Shown piece by piece: positions 1 through 5,508 of a DNA stretch of 5,508 nt. Below the pieces are notes generated by a model. That model ran no database searches. It was not told the origin of the DNA and saw only the letters and a list, made by a program, of their open reading frames with translations. This DNA is from Clostridiales bacterium (GTDB lineage Bacteria > Bacillota_A > Clostridia > Peptostreptococcales > Anaerovoracaceae), in NCBI GenBank assembly GCA_015058265.1, contig SVCR01000131.1, forward strand, positions 1-5,508, written 5' to 3'. The first letter of the stretch is position 1, and the number at the start of each line of letters is the position of its first letter. A program made the position numbers and the translations under genes.

Positions 1-2
1 CG

Positions 3-2492
3 GTGAATTATGACAGCTTTTCGGACATGTTCATCGCCCTTGAGAGTGGGAAGGTCGATGCTGTTGCGGCATATTGCAGTCATCTCGATCTGGCAAGGGG
101 CAACTATGACGATCTCGCTTTTGTCAGCCTGCCGTCAGCCACAACGATCGACGGATTCGGAACAAGCAGGAACGAAAAGGGCGACCGCCTCAAGGACGAG
201 TTCAACAGCTTCCTGAAGGAGATGACGGCGAGCGGGAAGTTCAGGGAGACAGTCACAAAATGGTCTTCGGTGTCTGCTGAAGACGACGTGGCACTTGACT
301 ATGAATTCTCCGGCGAGAACGGGGTCCTGCGCGTCGTCACGAACGGAGCATGGTTCCCTATGACATACTATGCCGGAGATCAGCTTACAGGGGAGTTCAT
401 CGATATCGTAGATCAGTTCTGCGTGAAATACGGCTATCGTCCTGAATATGAAGTCGTTACCTACTCTGCGGCGATCGCCGGCATCAACAGCGGGAAATAT
501 GACATGATAGCAGATGCTCTGTACATCACTCCCGAGCGTCTGCAGAATATGAATATCACAGATCCGGTGCTTGCGAGCGACATGCATATGGTCATAAAGA
601 CCGACTCATCAGCCGCAGAGGTCCCGAAGGCAGCAGCGTTCCTTGATAAGCTCAGGAAGGGTTTCAAAAACACCTTCATAATGGGGAACGGCCTGAAGAT
701 GATACTGAGCGGACTGGGGGTCACTCTCATACTCACATTCCTTTCGGGCCTGCTCGGAAGCCTGCTGGGTGCTCTTATCTGCAGGCTCAGGATGAGCAGG
801 AACAGCTACGCAAACGCTTTTGCAAGGATATATGTCAGGCTGATACAGGGCATACCTGTGCTGGTGCTGCTCCTGGTGCTTTACTATATCGTCTTCACCG
901 GCGAGTCCACCAGTGCGCTGGCTGTGTGCATACTGGGCTTCGCGCTTGATTTTGCCGCCTATGCATCAGAGATATACAGGAACGGTATCGAGGCGGTGCC
1001 GGCAGGGCAGTCAAGAGCAGTCAAAGCTCTCGGTTTCACGCCGGCTCGCGGCTTTGTGAAGGTCATCATGCCGCAGGCAATGACACATATCCTCCCGGTA
1101 TACAGCGGACAGCTGGTGGCTCTTCTGAAGATGACCTCCATTGCAGGATATATATCAGTCATGGAACTGACAAAGGTATCGGATATCATCAGAAGCCGCA
1201 CATTTGACGCATTCTTCCCGCTGATCACCACGGCGATCATATATTTCCTGCTCTCGAATATCATGATAAAGCTGCTGAGTCTTGCAGGAGGAGGCCATGT
1301 CCGCAGGGAGCGGGCAGGAAGCCTCCTGAAGGGCATCGACATGGAATATATAAAAGAACGGAGCGATCATGCCTCTGAGCAGAATGACGTCGAGCCTGCA
1401 AAAAAACTGCTTGTGATAGAGCATCTCCGCAAGAGCTACGGGGAGGCGGTGCCTATAAAAGATGTGAACTGCATCATAGATGAAGGAGACGTGATCTCGA
1501 TAATCGGTCCGTCGGGGACAGGGAAGAGCACCCTTCTCAATCTCATCAACCGGCTTGAAGAGCCTGATGCCGGGAAGATCATCCTCGACGGGGAGGATAC
1601 CGGCGCCGAAGGCTATGACTTCTGCAGACTGAGACGCAAGGTGGGGATGGTTTTCCAGTCATTCAACCTCTTCCCGCATCTCACTGTAGTGGAGAATGTC
1701 ATGCTCGCCCAGGTGGAGCTTCTGGGCAGGAGCAGGCAGGAGGCGTACGATAGGTCGATAGAGCTGCTTGACATGGTCGGTCTTGCAGACAGGGCTCTCA
1801 GATATCCTGCTGTCCTTTCGGGAGGCCAGCAGCAGAGAGTGGCCATCGCCAGGACCATAGCGATGGATCCTGAGATCATACTCTTTGACGAGCCGACTTC
1901 TGCCCTTGATCCTACAAAGGTGGGAGAGGTGCTGGCGGTCATCAGGAACCTGGCCCGGAGAGGGGCTACCATGCTGATAGTCACTCATGAGATGAGGTTC
2001 GCCCGCGATGTCTCGAGCCGCGTGTTCTACATGGATGAGGGCGAGATATACGAGGAAGGCAGTCCGCAGCAGATCTTCGACGATCCGAAGAAAGAGAAGA
2101 CAAGACAGTTCATACACCGCCTGAAGGTGATGCATTTCGAGCTCGGCGAGAGCAACAAGGATGTCCCTGCGCTCTACAGCGAGATCGAGGAATTTGCCCA
2201 GAAGCACATGCTTTCCGCAAAGCTTCGCTGGGGCATGCTGAGAGTGGCGGATGAACTCTGCGTCGAGATCGTCCTGCGCGGCTTCAGAGAACACATCTCT
2301 GCCGGCATCACCTTTGAATATGATCAGGAGAAGGGAGAAGTCGGGTTCACCGTGGAATACGGAGGACCGCAGGCTGATCCGCTGTCGGACGATACGAGCA
2401 TAGCTGTCAGGCTGATGAAGGCTTCAGCGCCGGATATCTCATACCGCTGTGAAGACGGGGAAAACATTGTGACAGGACATATCCCGGGCTAG
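3..2492 (+). CDS. Fused polar amino-acid ABC transporter (substrate-binding, permease, ATPase, RsbW-like tail), 5'-partial
   Basis: Likely imports a polar amino acid at the cytoplasmic membrane. The frame is open to the left edge, so the GTG at position 3 is probably not the start; 829 residues are visible. Residues 1-90 look like the end of an SBP_bac_3 solute-binding domain (SGKVDA, then EFNSFLKEM and KW). Residues 107-200 resemble only the first half of another (GVLRVVTNG, SGKYDM, ITPERL). Residues 225-427 are a His/Gln/Glu/Arg-type permease with about five membrane spans and an EAA loop near 323-360. After a polar linker, residues 468-707 form an ABC ATPase: Walker A GPSGTGKST 502-510, Q-loop Q552, signature LSGGQQQR 605-612, Walker B IILFDE 625-630, D-loop SALD 633-636, H-loop H662. 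Residues 720-829 resemble an RsbW-type HATPase fold (DELCVEIV near 750, YGGPQADPL near 786, then EDGENIV). The domain order is clear; the substrate and the role of the tail are inference. Confidence 0.93.
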   Translation: MNYDSFSDMFIALESGKVDAVAAYCSHLDLARGNYDDLAFVSLPSATTIDGFGTSRNEKGDRLKDEFNSFLKEMTASGKFRETVTKWSSVSAEDDVALDYEFSGENGVLRVVTNGAWFPMTYYAGDQLTGEFIDIVDQFCVKYGYRPEYEVVTYSAAIAGINSGKYDMIADALYITPERLQNMNITDPVLASDMHMVIKTDSSAAEVPKAAAFLDKLRKGFKNTFIMGNGLKMILSGLGVTLILTFLSGLLGSLLGALICRLRMSRNSYANAFARIYVRLIQGIPVLVLLLVLYYIVFTGESTSALAVCILGFALDFAAYASEIYRNGIEAVPAGQSRAVKALGFTPARGFVKVIMPQAMTHILPVYSGQLVALLKMTSIAGYISVMELTKVSDIIRSRTFDAFFPLITTAIIYFLLSNIMIKLLSLAGGGHVRRERAGSLLKGIDMEYIKERSDHASEQNDVEPAKKLLVIEHLRKSYGEAVPIKDVNCIIDEGDVISIIGPSGTGKSTLLNLINRLEEPDAGKIILDGEDTGAEGYDFCRLRRKVGMVFQSFNLFPHLTVVENVMLAQVELLGRSRQEAYDRSIELLDMVGLADRALRYPAVLSGGQQQRVAIARTIAMDPEIILFDEPTSALDPTKVGEVLAVIRNLARRGATMLIVTHEMRFARDVSSRVFYMDEGEIYEEGSPQQIFDDPKKEKTRQFIHRLKVMHFELGESNKDVPALYSEIEEFAQKHMLSAKLRWGMLRVADELCVEIVLRGFREHISAGITFEYDQEKGEVGFTVEYGGPQADPLSDDTSIAVRLMKASAPDISYRCEDGENIVTGHIPG

Positions 2493-2503
2493 AATGAAAA
2501 GAC

Positions 2504-2548
2504 CTTTAACTTTGCCTGTACTGCCGTTATGTACAGGCAAAGTTAAAG
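2504..2548. repeat. Perfect 18-bp inverted repeat after the transporter gene
   Basis: CTTTAACTTTGCCTGTAC (2504-2521) is followed after a 9-nt loop by its exact reverse complement (2531-2548). It starts 11 nt after the transporter stop. No T-tract follows on the plus strand, so it is not a textbook terminator for that gene. On the minus strand the stem is followed by GTCTTTTC, so it may stop transcription coming from the right. It could also protect the 3' end of the transporter mRNA. Confidence 0.85.
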
Positions 2549-2570
2549 CACGGCAGATCGCACCGTGCCT
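2546..2570 (-). terminator. Probable minus-strand terminator hairpin
   Basis: Read on the minus strand, AGGCACGG and CCGTGCTT form an 8-bp stem (one G-U) around a 9-nt loop, followed by the modest T-rich run TAACTTT. It lies about 60 nt beyond the stop of the minus-strand double-glycine peptide frame, a sensible place to end that transcript. Its last bases overlap the right arm of the 18-bp inverted repeat. A second pairing, CTGCCGT (2521-2527) with ACGGCAG (2550-2556), would compete with both. Confidence 0.45.
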
Positions 2571-2628
2571 GAATTTGACTGATTATTGCTACTATATCCG
2601 CAGGTATGTTTACAGTTTCTTTCTTTTA

Positions 2629-2820
2629 TTAATCCACTATCATGCCATATGTATTAGGGGCTTTGGGGCCTTCGCCGTCTTCTTCGATGAGGTTGATTGC
2701 GCCGACAGCCACTACTCCTCCTGCAACACCTTCCAAATCTTCATAGTTTAATTCCTGATAATCGTCAGCTAAGGAGACAACATGCCTCAATGTGCGAAGG
2801 TATCCCCGGAAAGAATACAA
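2629..2820 (-). CDS. Candidate double-glycine leader peptide (bacteriocin, RiPP or signal peptide precursor)
   Basis: This 63-residue frame contains ELNYEDLEGVAGG, ending at G34-G35. Leu24, Leu29 and Val32 sit at positions -12, -7 and -4 before the cleavage point, as in leaders cut by C39-peptidase exporters. Cleavage after G35 would release a 28-residue core that begins VVAVGAINLIEEDG and ends GPKAPNTYGMIVD. The core has no Cys, one Thr and no Ser, so it is not an obvious lanthipeptide or sactipeptide. The only start codons are TTG at 2820 and TTG at 2790, the latter giving a 25-residue leader; neither has a good Shine-Dalgarno, and an in-frame TGA lies just upstream of 2820. No exporter, peptidase or modifying enzyme is in the window. 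It may be a real small gene with a weak start, an orphan precursor, or a 5'-damaged remnant. Confidence 0.5.
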   Translation of the reverse strand: MYSFRGYLRTLRHVVSLADDYQELNYEDLEGVAGGVVAVGAINLIEEDGEGPKAPNTYGMIVD

Positions 2821-2855
2821 TTCTCAATATCGATACCATCAGAAAGAATACAATT
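2809..2855 (-). repeat. 14-bp direct repeat pair, 33-bp period
   Basis: On the minus strand AATTGTATTCTTTC occurs exactly at 2855-2842 and again at 2822-2809. The copies lie on one DNA face (about three helical turns apart), between the cotransporter stop and the double-glycine peptide frame. This could be a paired regulator site or a small duplication. A loose promoter-like match (TTGAGA, 17 nt, GATACC) overlaps the second copy. Confidence 0.6.
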
Positions 2856-2890
2856 ATTCGAATCTTATTGCTAACGCTCATGTAGTATCT

Positions 2891-4558
2891 TTACGCTATC
2901 GATTTAGCCATATTGTAGATGTGATCAGCAACCCTCTCTGAATCTGATATGAGCGAGAGATAGTAAGCTCCTATGCTGATCTCACATTTCCCTGACTTTG
3001 CGCGCTCTATGTGTTTCTGTGACATATCCTCAGTGATGGCATCCACTCTGTCTTCAAGCACTTTGGATTCTCCAAGCGTTCTCATGTCACTCTCCGTATA
3101 TGTCCAGAGTGCCCTTTCATAAAGCTCATCTATCGCCTTTCTGAGTTCCTCGATCTCCTGATGCGCCGCCTCGGATATCCTGCCGCCGGCGTCTATCATT
3201 TCAAGAGTATATTGAACTATATTTACAGAATAGTCCCCTATCCTTTCAAGGTCGTTGATAACATGAAAGCTCCTCGCCATAAACTGCGCATCATCATCGT
3301 TGATTACCGCCCCGGACAACTTAGCCAGATACTCCTGCAGCTCCTTGTTGAGGAAATTGAGTTCCTCTTCATTCCACCGGAACAGCTCTTCGTCTTTCAG
3401 ATTCTGACTTTCGAACATCTCGAGCGCCAAATGATAATTATGCATGGCGATTTTGGACATATTGAATATCTCATTTTTGAGCTGCTGAAGCGCTATGACC
3501 GGGGTGTTGAGAAGATGGTCGTTGACATAGTACAGCTTAGGTGCGTTAGGGTCCACTTCTTCCTGCTCGGGTATAAGCTTCGTGACCAGCCTGACAAGTC
3601 TGTCCGTCAGAGGCAGCATGGCAAACGAGCATATTATATTGAAGCAGCTGTGGAACATCGCAAGCTGAAGCTGTGGAGCTTTCGGGAAGAGATCGTGGAA
3701 TATGCTCCCGAACGATATCTCGCCTTTGCTCGCGATTCCTATTATCTGCCCTATTGCGAGGAAGAGCACTACGCCAAATACATTGAAAAGAAGGTGGATG
3801 AGTGCGGTTCTCTTTGCATTTTTCCCACTGGATGCGGCCGCCATAATCGCAACCACGCAAGAACCGATATTTGATCCCATAGTAAGATATATACCTTGAG
3901 TGAGGGATATTAGTCCCGCCACAACCATGGTTATCGCAACCGATGTCATAACAGATGAACTTTGAACGATTGCCGTCAAAACAGTACCAACGAGAACAAG
4001 TAGAAGTATATTGTCTATGCTTGCGAGGAAATTCCTGACGGAATCGAGATACGCGAAGCTTTCCATGGAGTTGCTCATCATCGAAAGACCGACGAAGAGC
4101 ATGCCGAAGCCCGCGATTATACCTCCTATCGTTTGTTTGCTGCTGCTCTTGGCGAAGCTCATCATAAAAGCTCCGACGCCCGCAAGTGCTGAGAATATTA
4201 CCGTAGTCGAAACAGAGTCTTTACCCGAAAGACCAAGTGCCACGATCTGACCCGTTATCGTCGTGCCGATATTCGCTCCGTAAATTACCGTAGCGGCCTG
4301 ATGGAGCGACATAATACCGGCATTTACAAATCCTATGACCATAACGGTTGTGGCTCCGGAACTCTGAATAGCAGCTGTTCCGACCGCCCCTATCCCTACA
4401 CCCATGATGTCACTTCCGGACACGGATGCAAAAAGTTTTTTCAGCTGTGTGCTGCCAAGAGCCTCCAGGTTTTTGCTCATCATGTTGCAGGCGATGAGAA
4501 ATATTCCTATTCCCGCAACAAGAGTAAGAATTGCGCTGAACACGTAGTTGAAATCCAT
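2891..4558 (-). CDS. Na+/phosphate cotransporter, NptA/YjbB type, with C-terminal PhoU-like domain
   Basis: A polytopic inner-membrane protein of the PNaS family, which moves inorganic phosphate with Na+; the E. coli relative YjbB is linked to phosphate export. Residues 1-325 contain two inverted halves, each with the family's QSS motif (Q65-S66-S67 in AAIQSSGATT, Q199-S200-S201 in AIVQSSSVMT) and a paired glycine motif (GANIGTT 94-100, GSNIGSC 228-234). Residues 345-555 form a helical PhoU-like domain with its two signature segments, DLERIGDYSVNI (436-447) and SDSERVADHIYNM (538-550). The 555-residue length is normal for the fused class and nothing is missing. The ATG at 4558 is supported by GAGGT (4569-4565) six bases upstream. 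It is the first gene after a leader with promoter, riboswitch-like RNA and terminator, so its expression probably depends on that leader. The direction of transport cannot be read from the sequence. Confidence 0.93.
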   Translation of the reverse strand: MDFNYVFSAILTLVAGIGIFLIACNMMSKNLEALGSTQLKKLFASVSGSDIMGVGIGAVGTAAIQSSGATTVMVIGFVNAGIMSLHQAATVIYGANIGTTITGQIVALGLSGKDSVSTTVIFSALAGVGAFMMSFAKSSSKQTIGGIIAGFGMLFVGLSMMSNSMESFAYLDSVRNFLASIDNILLLVLVGTVLTAIVQSSSVMTSVAITMVVAGLISLTQGIYLTMGSNIGSCVVAIMAAASSGKNAKRTALIHLLFNVFGVVLFLAIGQIIGIASKGEISFGSIFHDLFPKAPQLQLAMFHSCFNIICSFAMLPLTDRLVRLVTKLIPEQEEVDPNAPKLYYVNDHLLNTPVIALQQLKNEIFNMSKIAMHNYHLALEMFESQNLKDEELFRWNEEELNFLNKELQEYLAKLSGAVINDDDAQFMARSFHVINDLERIGDYSVNIVQYTLEMIDAGGRISEAAHQEIEELRKAIDELYERALWTYTESDMRTLGESKVLEDRVDAITEDMSQKHIERAKSGKCEISIGAYYLSLISDSERVADHIYNMAKSIA

Positions 4559-4598
4559 ACTTCTACCTCGATGATCTTTGAAACAACTTCATAAATTC

Positions 4599-4630
4599 TG
4601 CGGTAGATATAAAAAGAGACCTCTACCGCA
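4599..4630 (-). repeat. Second leader hairpin competing with the terminator
   Basis: TGCGGTAGA (4630-4622) and TCTACCGCA (4607-4599) form a perfect 9-bp stem on the minus strand. It shares the CGGTAGA segment with the terminator's right arm, so only one can form at a time. Because its second arm is transcribed after the terminator's T-tract, it more likely stabilises the read-through RNA than decides termination. Confidence 0.6.
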
Positions 4631-4650
4631 AATTGTTCGGTAAAAGTCTC
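4611..4650 (-). terminator. Intrinsic terminator in the cotransporter leader (riboswitch expression platform)
   Basis: On the minus strand GAGACTTTTACCG (4650-4638) pairs over 13 bp, two of them G-U, with CGGTAGAGGTCTC (4628-4616) around a 9-nt loop, then TTTTT (4615-4611). It sits in the 5' leader about 50 nt before the cotransporter ATG, so it would act as an attenuator. Its left arm is also the 3' strand of the upstream aptamer, so the two folds exclude each other. Confidence 0.85.
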
Positions 4651-4730
4651 GCTTCTTACAACACATTCCGGGGACAAGGCCCGTATTGACGAAATATGTC
4701 ACGCATCGCTGCGCAAGCTACTCCCTTATT
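4639..4730 (-). ncRNA. yybP-ykoY-like (Mn2+) riboswitch aptamer
   Basis: The minus strand opens with AATAAGGGAGTAGC (4730-4717) and closes with AGCGAGACTTTTACC (4653-4639). These resemble the conserved 5' GGGGAGUAGC and 3' GCAAGACCUUU segments of the yybP-ykoY family as I recall them. The ends pair as UAAGGG with CUUUUA (with G-U). Inside are a GNRA-capped hairpin GCGCA-GCGA-UGCGU (4714-4701), a short UGAC/GUCA hairpin (4701-4687), and CAAUAC (4688-4683) paired with GUGUUG (4664-4659). The family binds Mn2+ and usually prevents termination, switching on Mn exporters. Here the 3' strand is reused by the terminator immediately downstream, which is the family's usual layout. The gene controlled is a phosphate transporter, which is atypical. 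The identification rests on remembered consensus and hand pairing. Confidence 0.68.
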
Positions 4731-4740
4731 ATCCGATGAT

Positions 4741-4769
4741 AATATCTCACAATCTCACACTCATGTCAA
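4741..4769 (-). promoter_or_regulatory. Sigma-A type promoter of the cotransporter leader
   Basis: The minus strand has a perfect -35 TTGACA (4769-4764), a 17-nt spacer, and -10 GATATT (4746-4741, 4 of 6) with an extended TGn just before it. Transcription would begin near 4734, a few bases before the aptamer's first helix, giving a leader of about 175 nt. Confidence 0.75.
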
Positions 4770-4796
4770 GAAATCCCGTATTTCAGACCAATCCAA

Positions 4797-4848
4797 CTTA
4801 CTGAATTAGAATAATATAAGATTTTTTTACTAATTTTGGAAAGAGTAA
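4797..4848. promoter_or_regulatory. AT-rich upstream region of the TetR gene with possible operator
   Basis: Upstream of the regulator gene is a possible -10, TATAAG (4815-4820), without a convincing -35. TTACT (4827-4831) and AGTAA (4844-4848) form a short inverted repeat 12 nt apart, and TTACT also occurs at 4798. This could be a self-regulatory TetR site, but the arms are short and the region is AT-rich, so chance is possible. Confidence 0.25.
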
Positions 4849-4864
4849 GAATTTGGAGTGTGGG

Positions 4865-5245
4865 ATGGCTGATCGTACTAAGATATGGATAGCAGACAAA
4901 ATGAAGACATTAATGGCAGGCAAGCCAATCGACAAGATCCGTGTCACTGAGATATGTGATCTCGCGGACATCTCCAAACCGACTTTCTATTACCATTTTA
5001 AAGACAAATACGATCTGGTAGCCTGGATCTTCTTTTATTCACATTTCAATGTCGATGTGCTGTCGGTTGAGTCTGCATCGGAGAGCATGAATCAGGTCCG
5101 TAACGATTTTATATTCTATAAAAGGGCATTCGCGGATTCTTCCCAGAACGCCCTGTGACAGTATATGGTCGATTATTTTACAGAACGTTATGAAGCGGAG
5201 GCAAGGCAAATACTTGATTTAGAAATTCTTGATACTGACAACTGC
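4865..5245 (+). pseudogene. DhaS-like TetR-family regulator, broken by an in-frame TGA and missing its 3' end
   Basis: The ATG at 4865 is chosen over the upstream TTG at 4853 because GGAG (4855-4858) lies six bases before it and would fall inside the longer reading. The visible protein is 97 residues and ends at TGA 5156-5158. It has a standard TetR DNA-binding domain: helix-turn-helix around 26-46 (RVTEICDLADISKPTFYYHF), then KDKYDLVAWIF and the start of the ligand domain (FIFYKRAFADSSQNAL). The same frame continues after the TGA as QYMVDYFTERYEAEARQIL, matching the expected DhaS-like continuation; from memory, relatives read SQNALWQYM, so TGG to TGA is the simplest explanation. Similarity fades near 5240 and the rest of the usual length of about 180 residues is absent. 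Large genes here use TGG for Trp, so recoding is unlikely. A truncated DNA-binding protein might still be made. Confidence 0.8.
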
Positions 5246-5302
5246 AAGAATAGCCGCAATTATAAATACCAATGAAGCTGTGATCCATTCTGCTGTGGTC
5301 AT
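5219..5302 (-). CDS. 27-residue single-pass membrane peptide
   Basis: The frame starts with ATG 5302-5300, preceded nine bases earlier by a perfect GGAGG (5316-5312), and ends at TAA 5221-5219. It reads MTTAEWITAS, then a hydrophobic span of about 18 residues (LVFIIAAILAVV), then SIKNF. Its start overlaps the stop of the upstream gene as ATGA, which suggests translational coupling. I do not recognise the family. The end in SIKNF recalls the first membrane span of some longer clostridial small membrane proteins, so it might be the truncated N-terminus of one, cut at the junction with the regulator remnant. Its last ~25 bases overlap the end of the TetR remnant on the other strand. A complete tiny membrane protein is equally possible. 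Confidence 0.6.
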   Translation of the reverse strand: MTTAEWITASLVFIIAAILAVVSIKNF

Positions 5303-5508
5303 AATGGTTTACCTCCAAATACCGATTGTCGGTCCAGAAGTCCTTTTATTGTTTGCTCATAATCAGAATATATCAGTACGACCTGTTCCCCTGCATGTTG
5401 AAAGCCATTGATGATATCTCTGTTGTCTGCTTTCAGACTATCTTTCGTACAGTCTGCATCAATCATCCTGGCTTCGATTTCCGACTCATATCCAATAATC
5501 TCGCCAAA
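5299..5508 (-). CDS. Unrecognised soluble protein, C-terminal 69 residues only
   Basis: The frame runs in from the right edge without a stop for 69 codons and ends at TGA 5301-5299. The visible part is polar and rather acidic (YESEIEARMIDADC, then GEQVVLIYSDYEQTIKGLL), ends GGKPL, and has no membrane segment. Its stop overlaps the ATG of the downstream 27-residue peptide, and the GGAGG for that peptide lies within its last codons, so the two form an operon. The start is outside the window. I do not recognise the family and assign no function. Open length, ordinary residue composition and the coupled downstream start argue that it is real. Confidence 0.65.
   Translation of the reverse strand, partial: FGEIIGYESEIEARMIDADCTKDSLKADNRDIINGFQHAGEQVVLIYSDYEQTIKGLLDRQSVFGGKPL

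Noticed and set aside
1659..2294. 211-codon minus-strand frame opposite the ABC ATPase
   Set aside because: Antisense to intact Walker A/B and signature motifs; composition is that of a shadow frame.
2494..2751. 85-codon plus-strand frame just after the transporter
   Set aside because: It begins inside the 18-bp inverted repeat region, lacks a ribosome binding site and runs antisense to the double-glycine peptide.
2765..2881. A 38-residue hydrophobic minus-strand frame with ATG, beginning 9 nt after the cotransporter stop
   Set aside because: It has no Shine-Dalgarno, overlaps the better-supported double-glycine frame in another phase, and its hydrophobicity comes largely from the T-rich direct repeats.
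3161..3874. Long plus-strand frame (237 codons) opposite the cotransporter gene
   Set aside because: It is an antisense shadow of a complete PNaS/PhoU gene whose motifs are all on the minus strand; no family features of its own.
4599..4640. T-box riboswitch, because of the CTACCGCA segment
   Set aside because: The required T-box core (close to AGGGTGGNACCGCG) and the stem I specifier layout are absent, while the GGGAGTAGC and GCGAGACTTTTACC segments fit yybP-ykoY better.
5156..5158. TGA read as Trp or selenocysteine in the regulator
   Set aside because: Other genes here use TGG for Trp and no large frame crosses a TGA; no selenocysteine-type element is apparent and the gene is also truncated further on.

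Overview
The window reads as chromosomal DNA from a low-to-mid GC member of the Bacillota, most likely a gut or oral clostridial anaerobe. This is an inference from GAGG-type Shine-Dalgarno sites, intrinsic terminators with U-tracts, a Mn-type riboswitch leader, a DhaS-like TetR regulator and a one-polypeptide amino-acid ABC transporter of a kind I associate with Clostridia. Trp is encoded by TGG in the large genes and no large frame reads through TGA, so the standard code applies.

Left part (1-2570): a very long fused ABC transporter, cut by the left edge. It carries, in order, the end of one solute-binding domain, half of a second one, a polar-amino-acid permease, a complete ABC ATPase, and a C-terminal domain resembling a degenerate RsbW/anti-sigma-type ATP-binding fold. 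It is followed by a perfect 18-bp inverted repeat and an overlapping second hairpin.

Middle (2571-2890): on the minus strand lies a short frame with a textbook double-glycine leader, followed by a 28-residue Cys-free core. It is a candidate exported peptide or RiPP precursor. It has no ATG start, and a 14-bp direct repeat with 33-bp period sits just upstream.

Centre-right (2891-4770, minus strand): an NptA/YjbB-type Na+/phosphate cotransporter with a C-terminal PhoU-like domain. Its 5' leader contains a good promoter, an RNA that looks like a yybP-ykoY (Mn2+) aptamer, and a terminator hairpin built from the aptamer's own 3' strand. The arrangement predicts Mn-dependent antitermination of a phosphate transporter, an uncommon pairing.

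Right part (4771-5508): a divergent DhaS-like TetR regulator gene is broken by an in-frame TGA where relatives probably have Trp, and it loses its 3' end soon afterwards. Facing it on the minus strand are a 27-residue single-membrane-span peptide with a strong ribosome binding site, and the 3' end of an unrecognised gene that overlaps it by ATGA. The 3' end of the regulator appears to have been replaced at the junction with this little operon. The window shows no tRNA, rRNA, CRISPR array or transposase.
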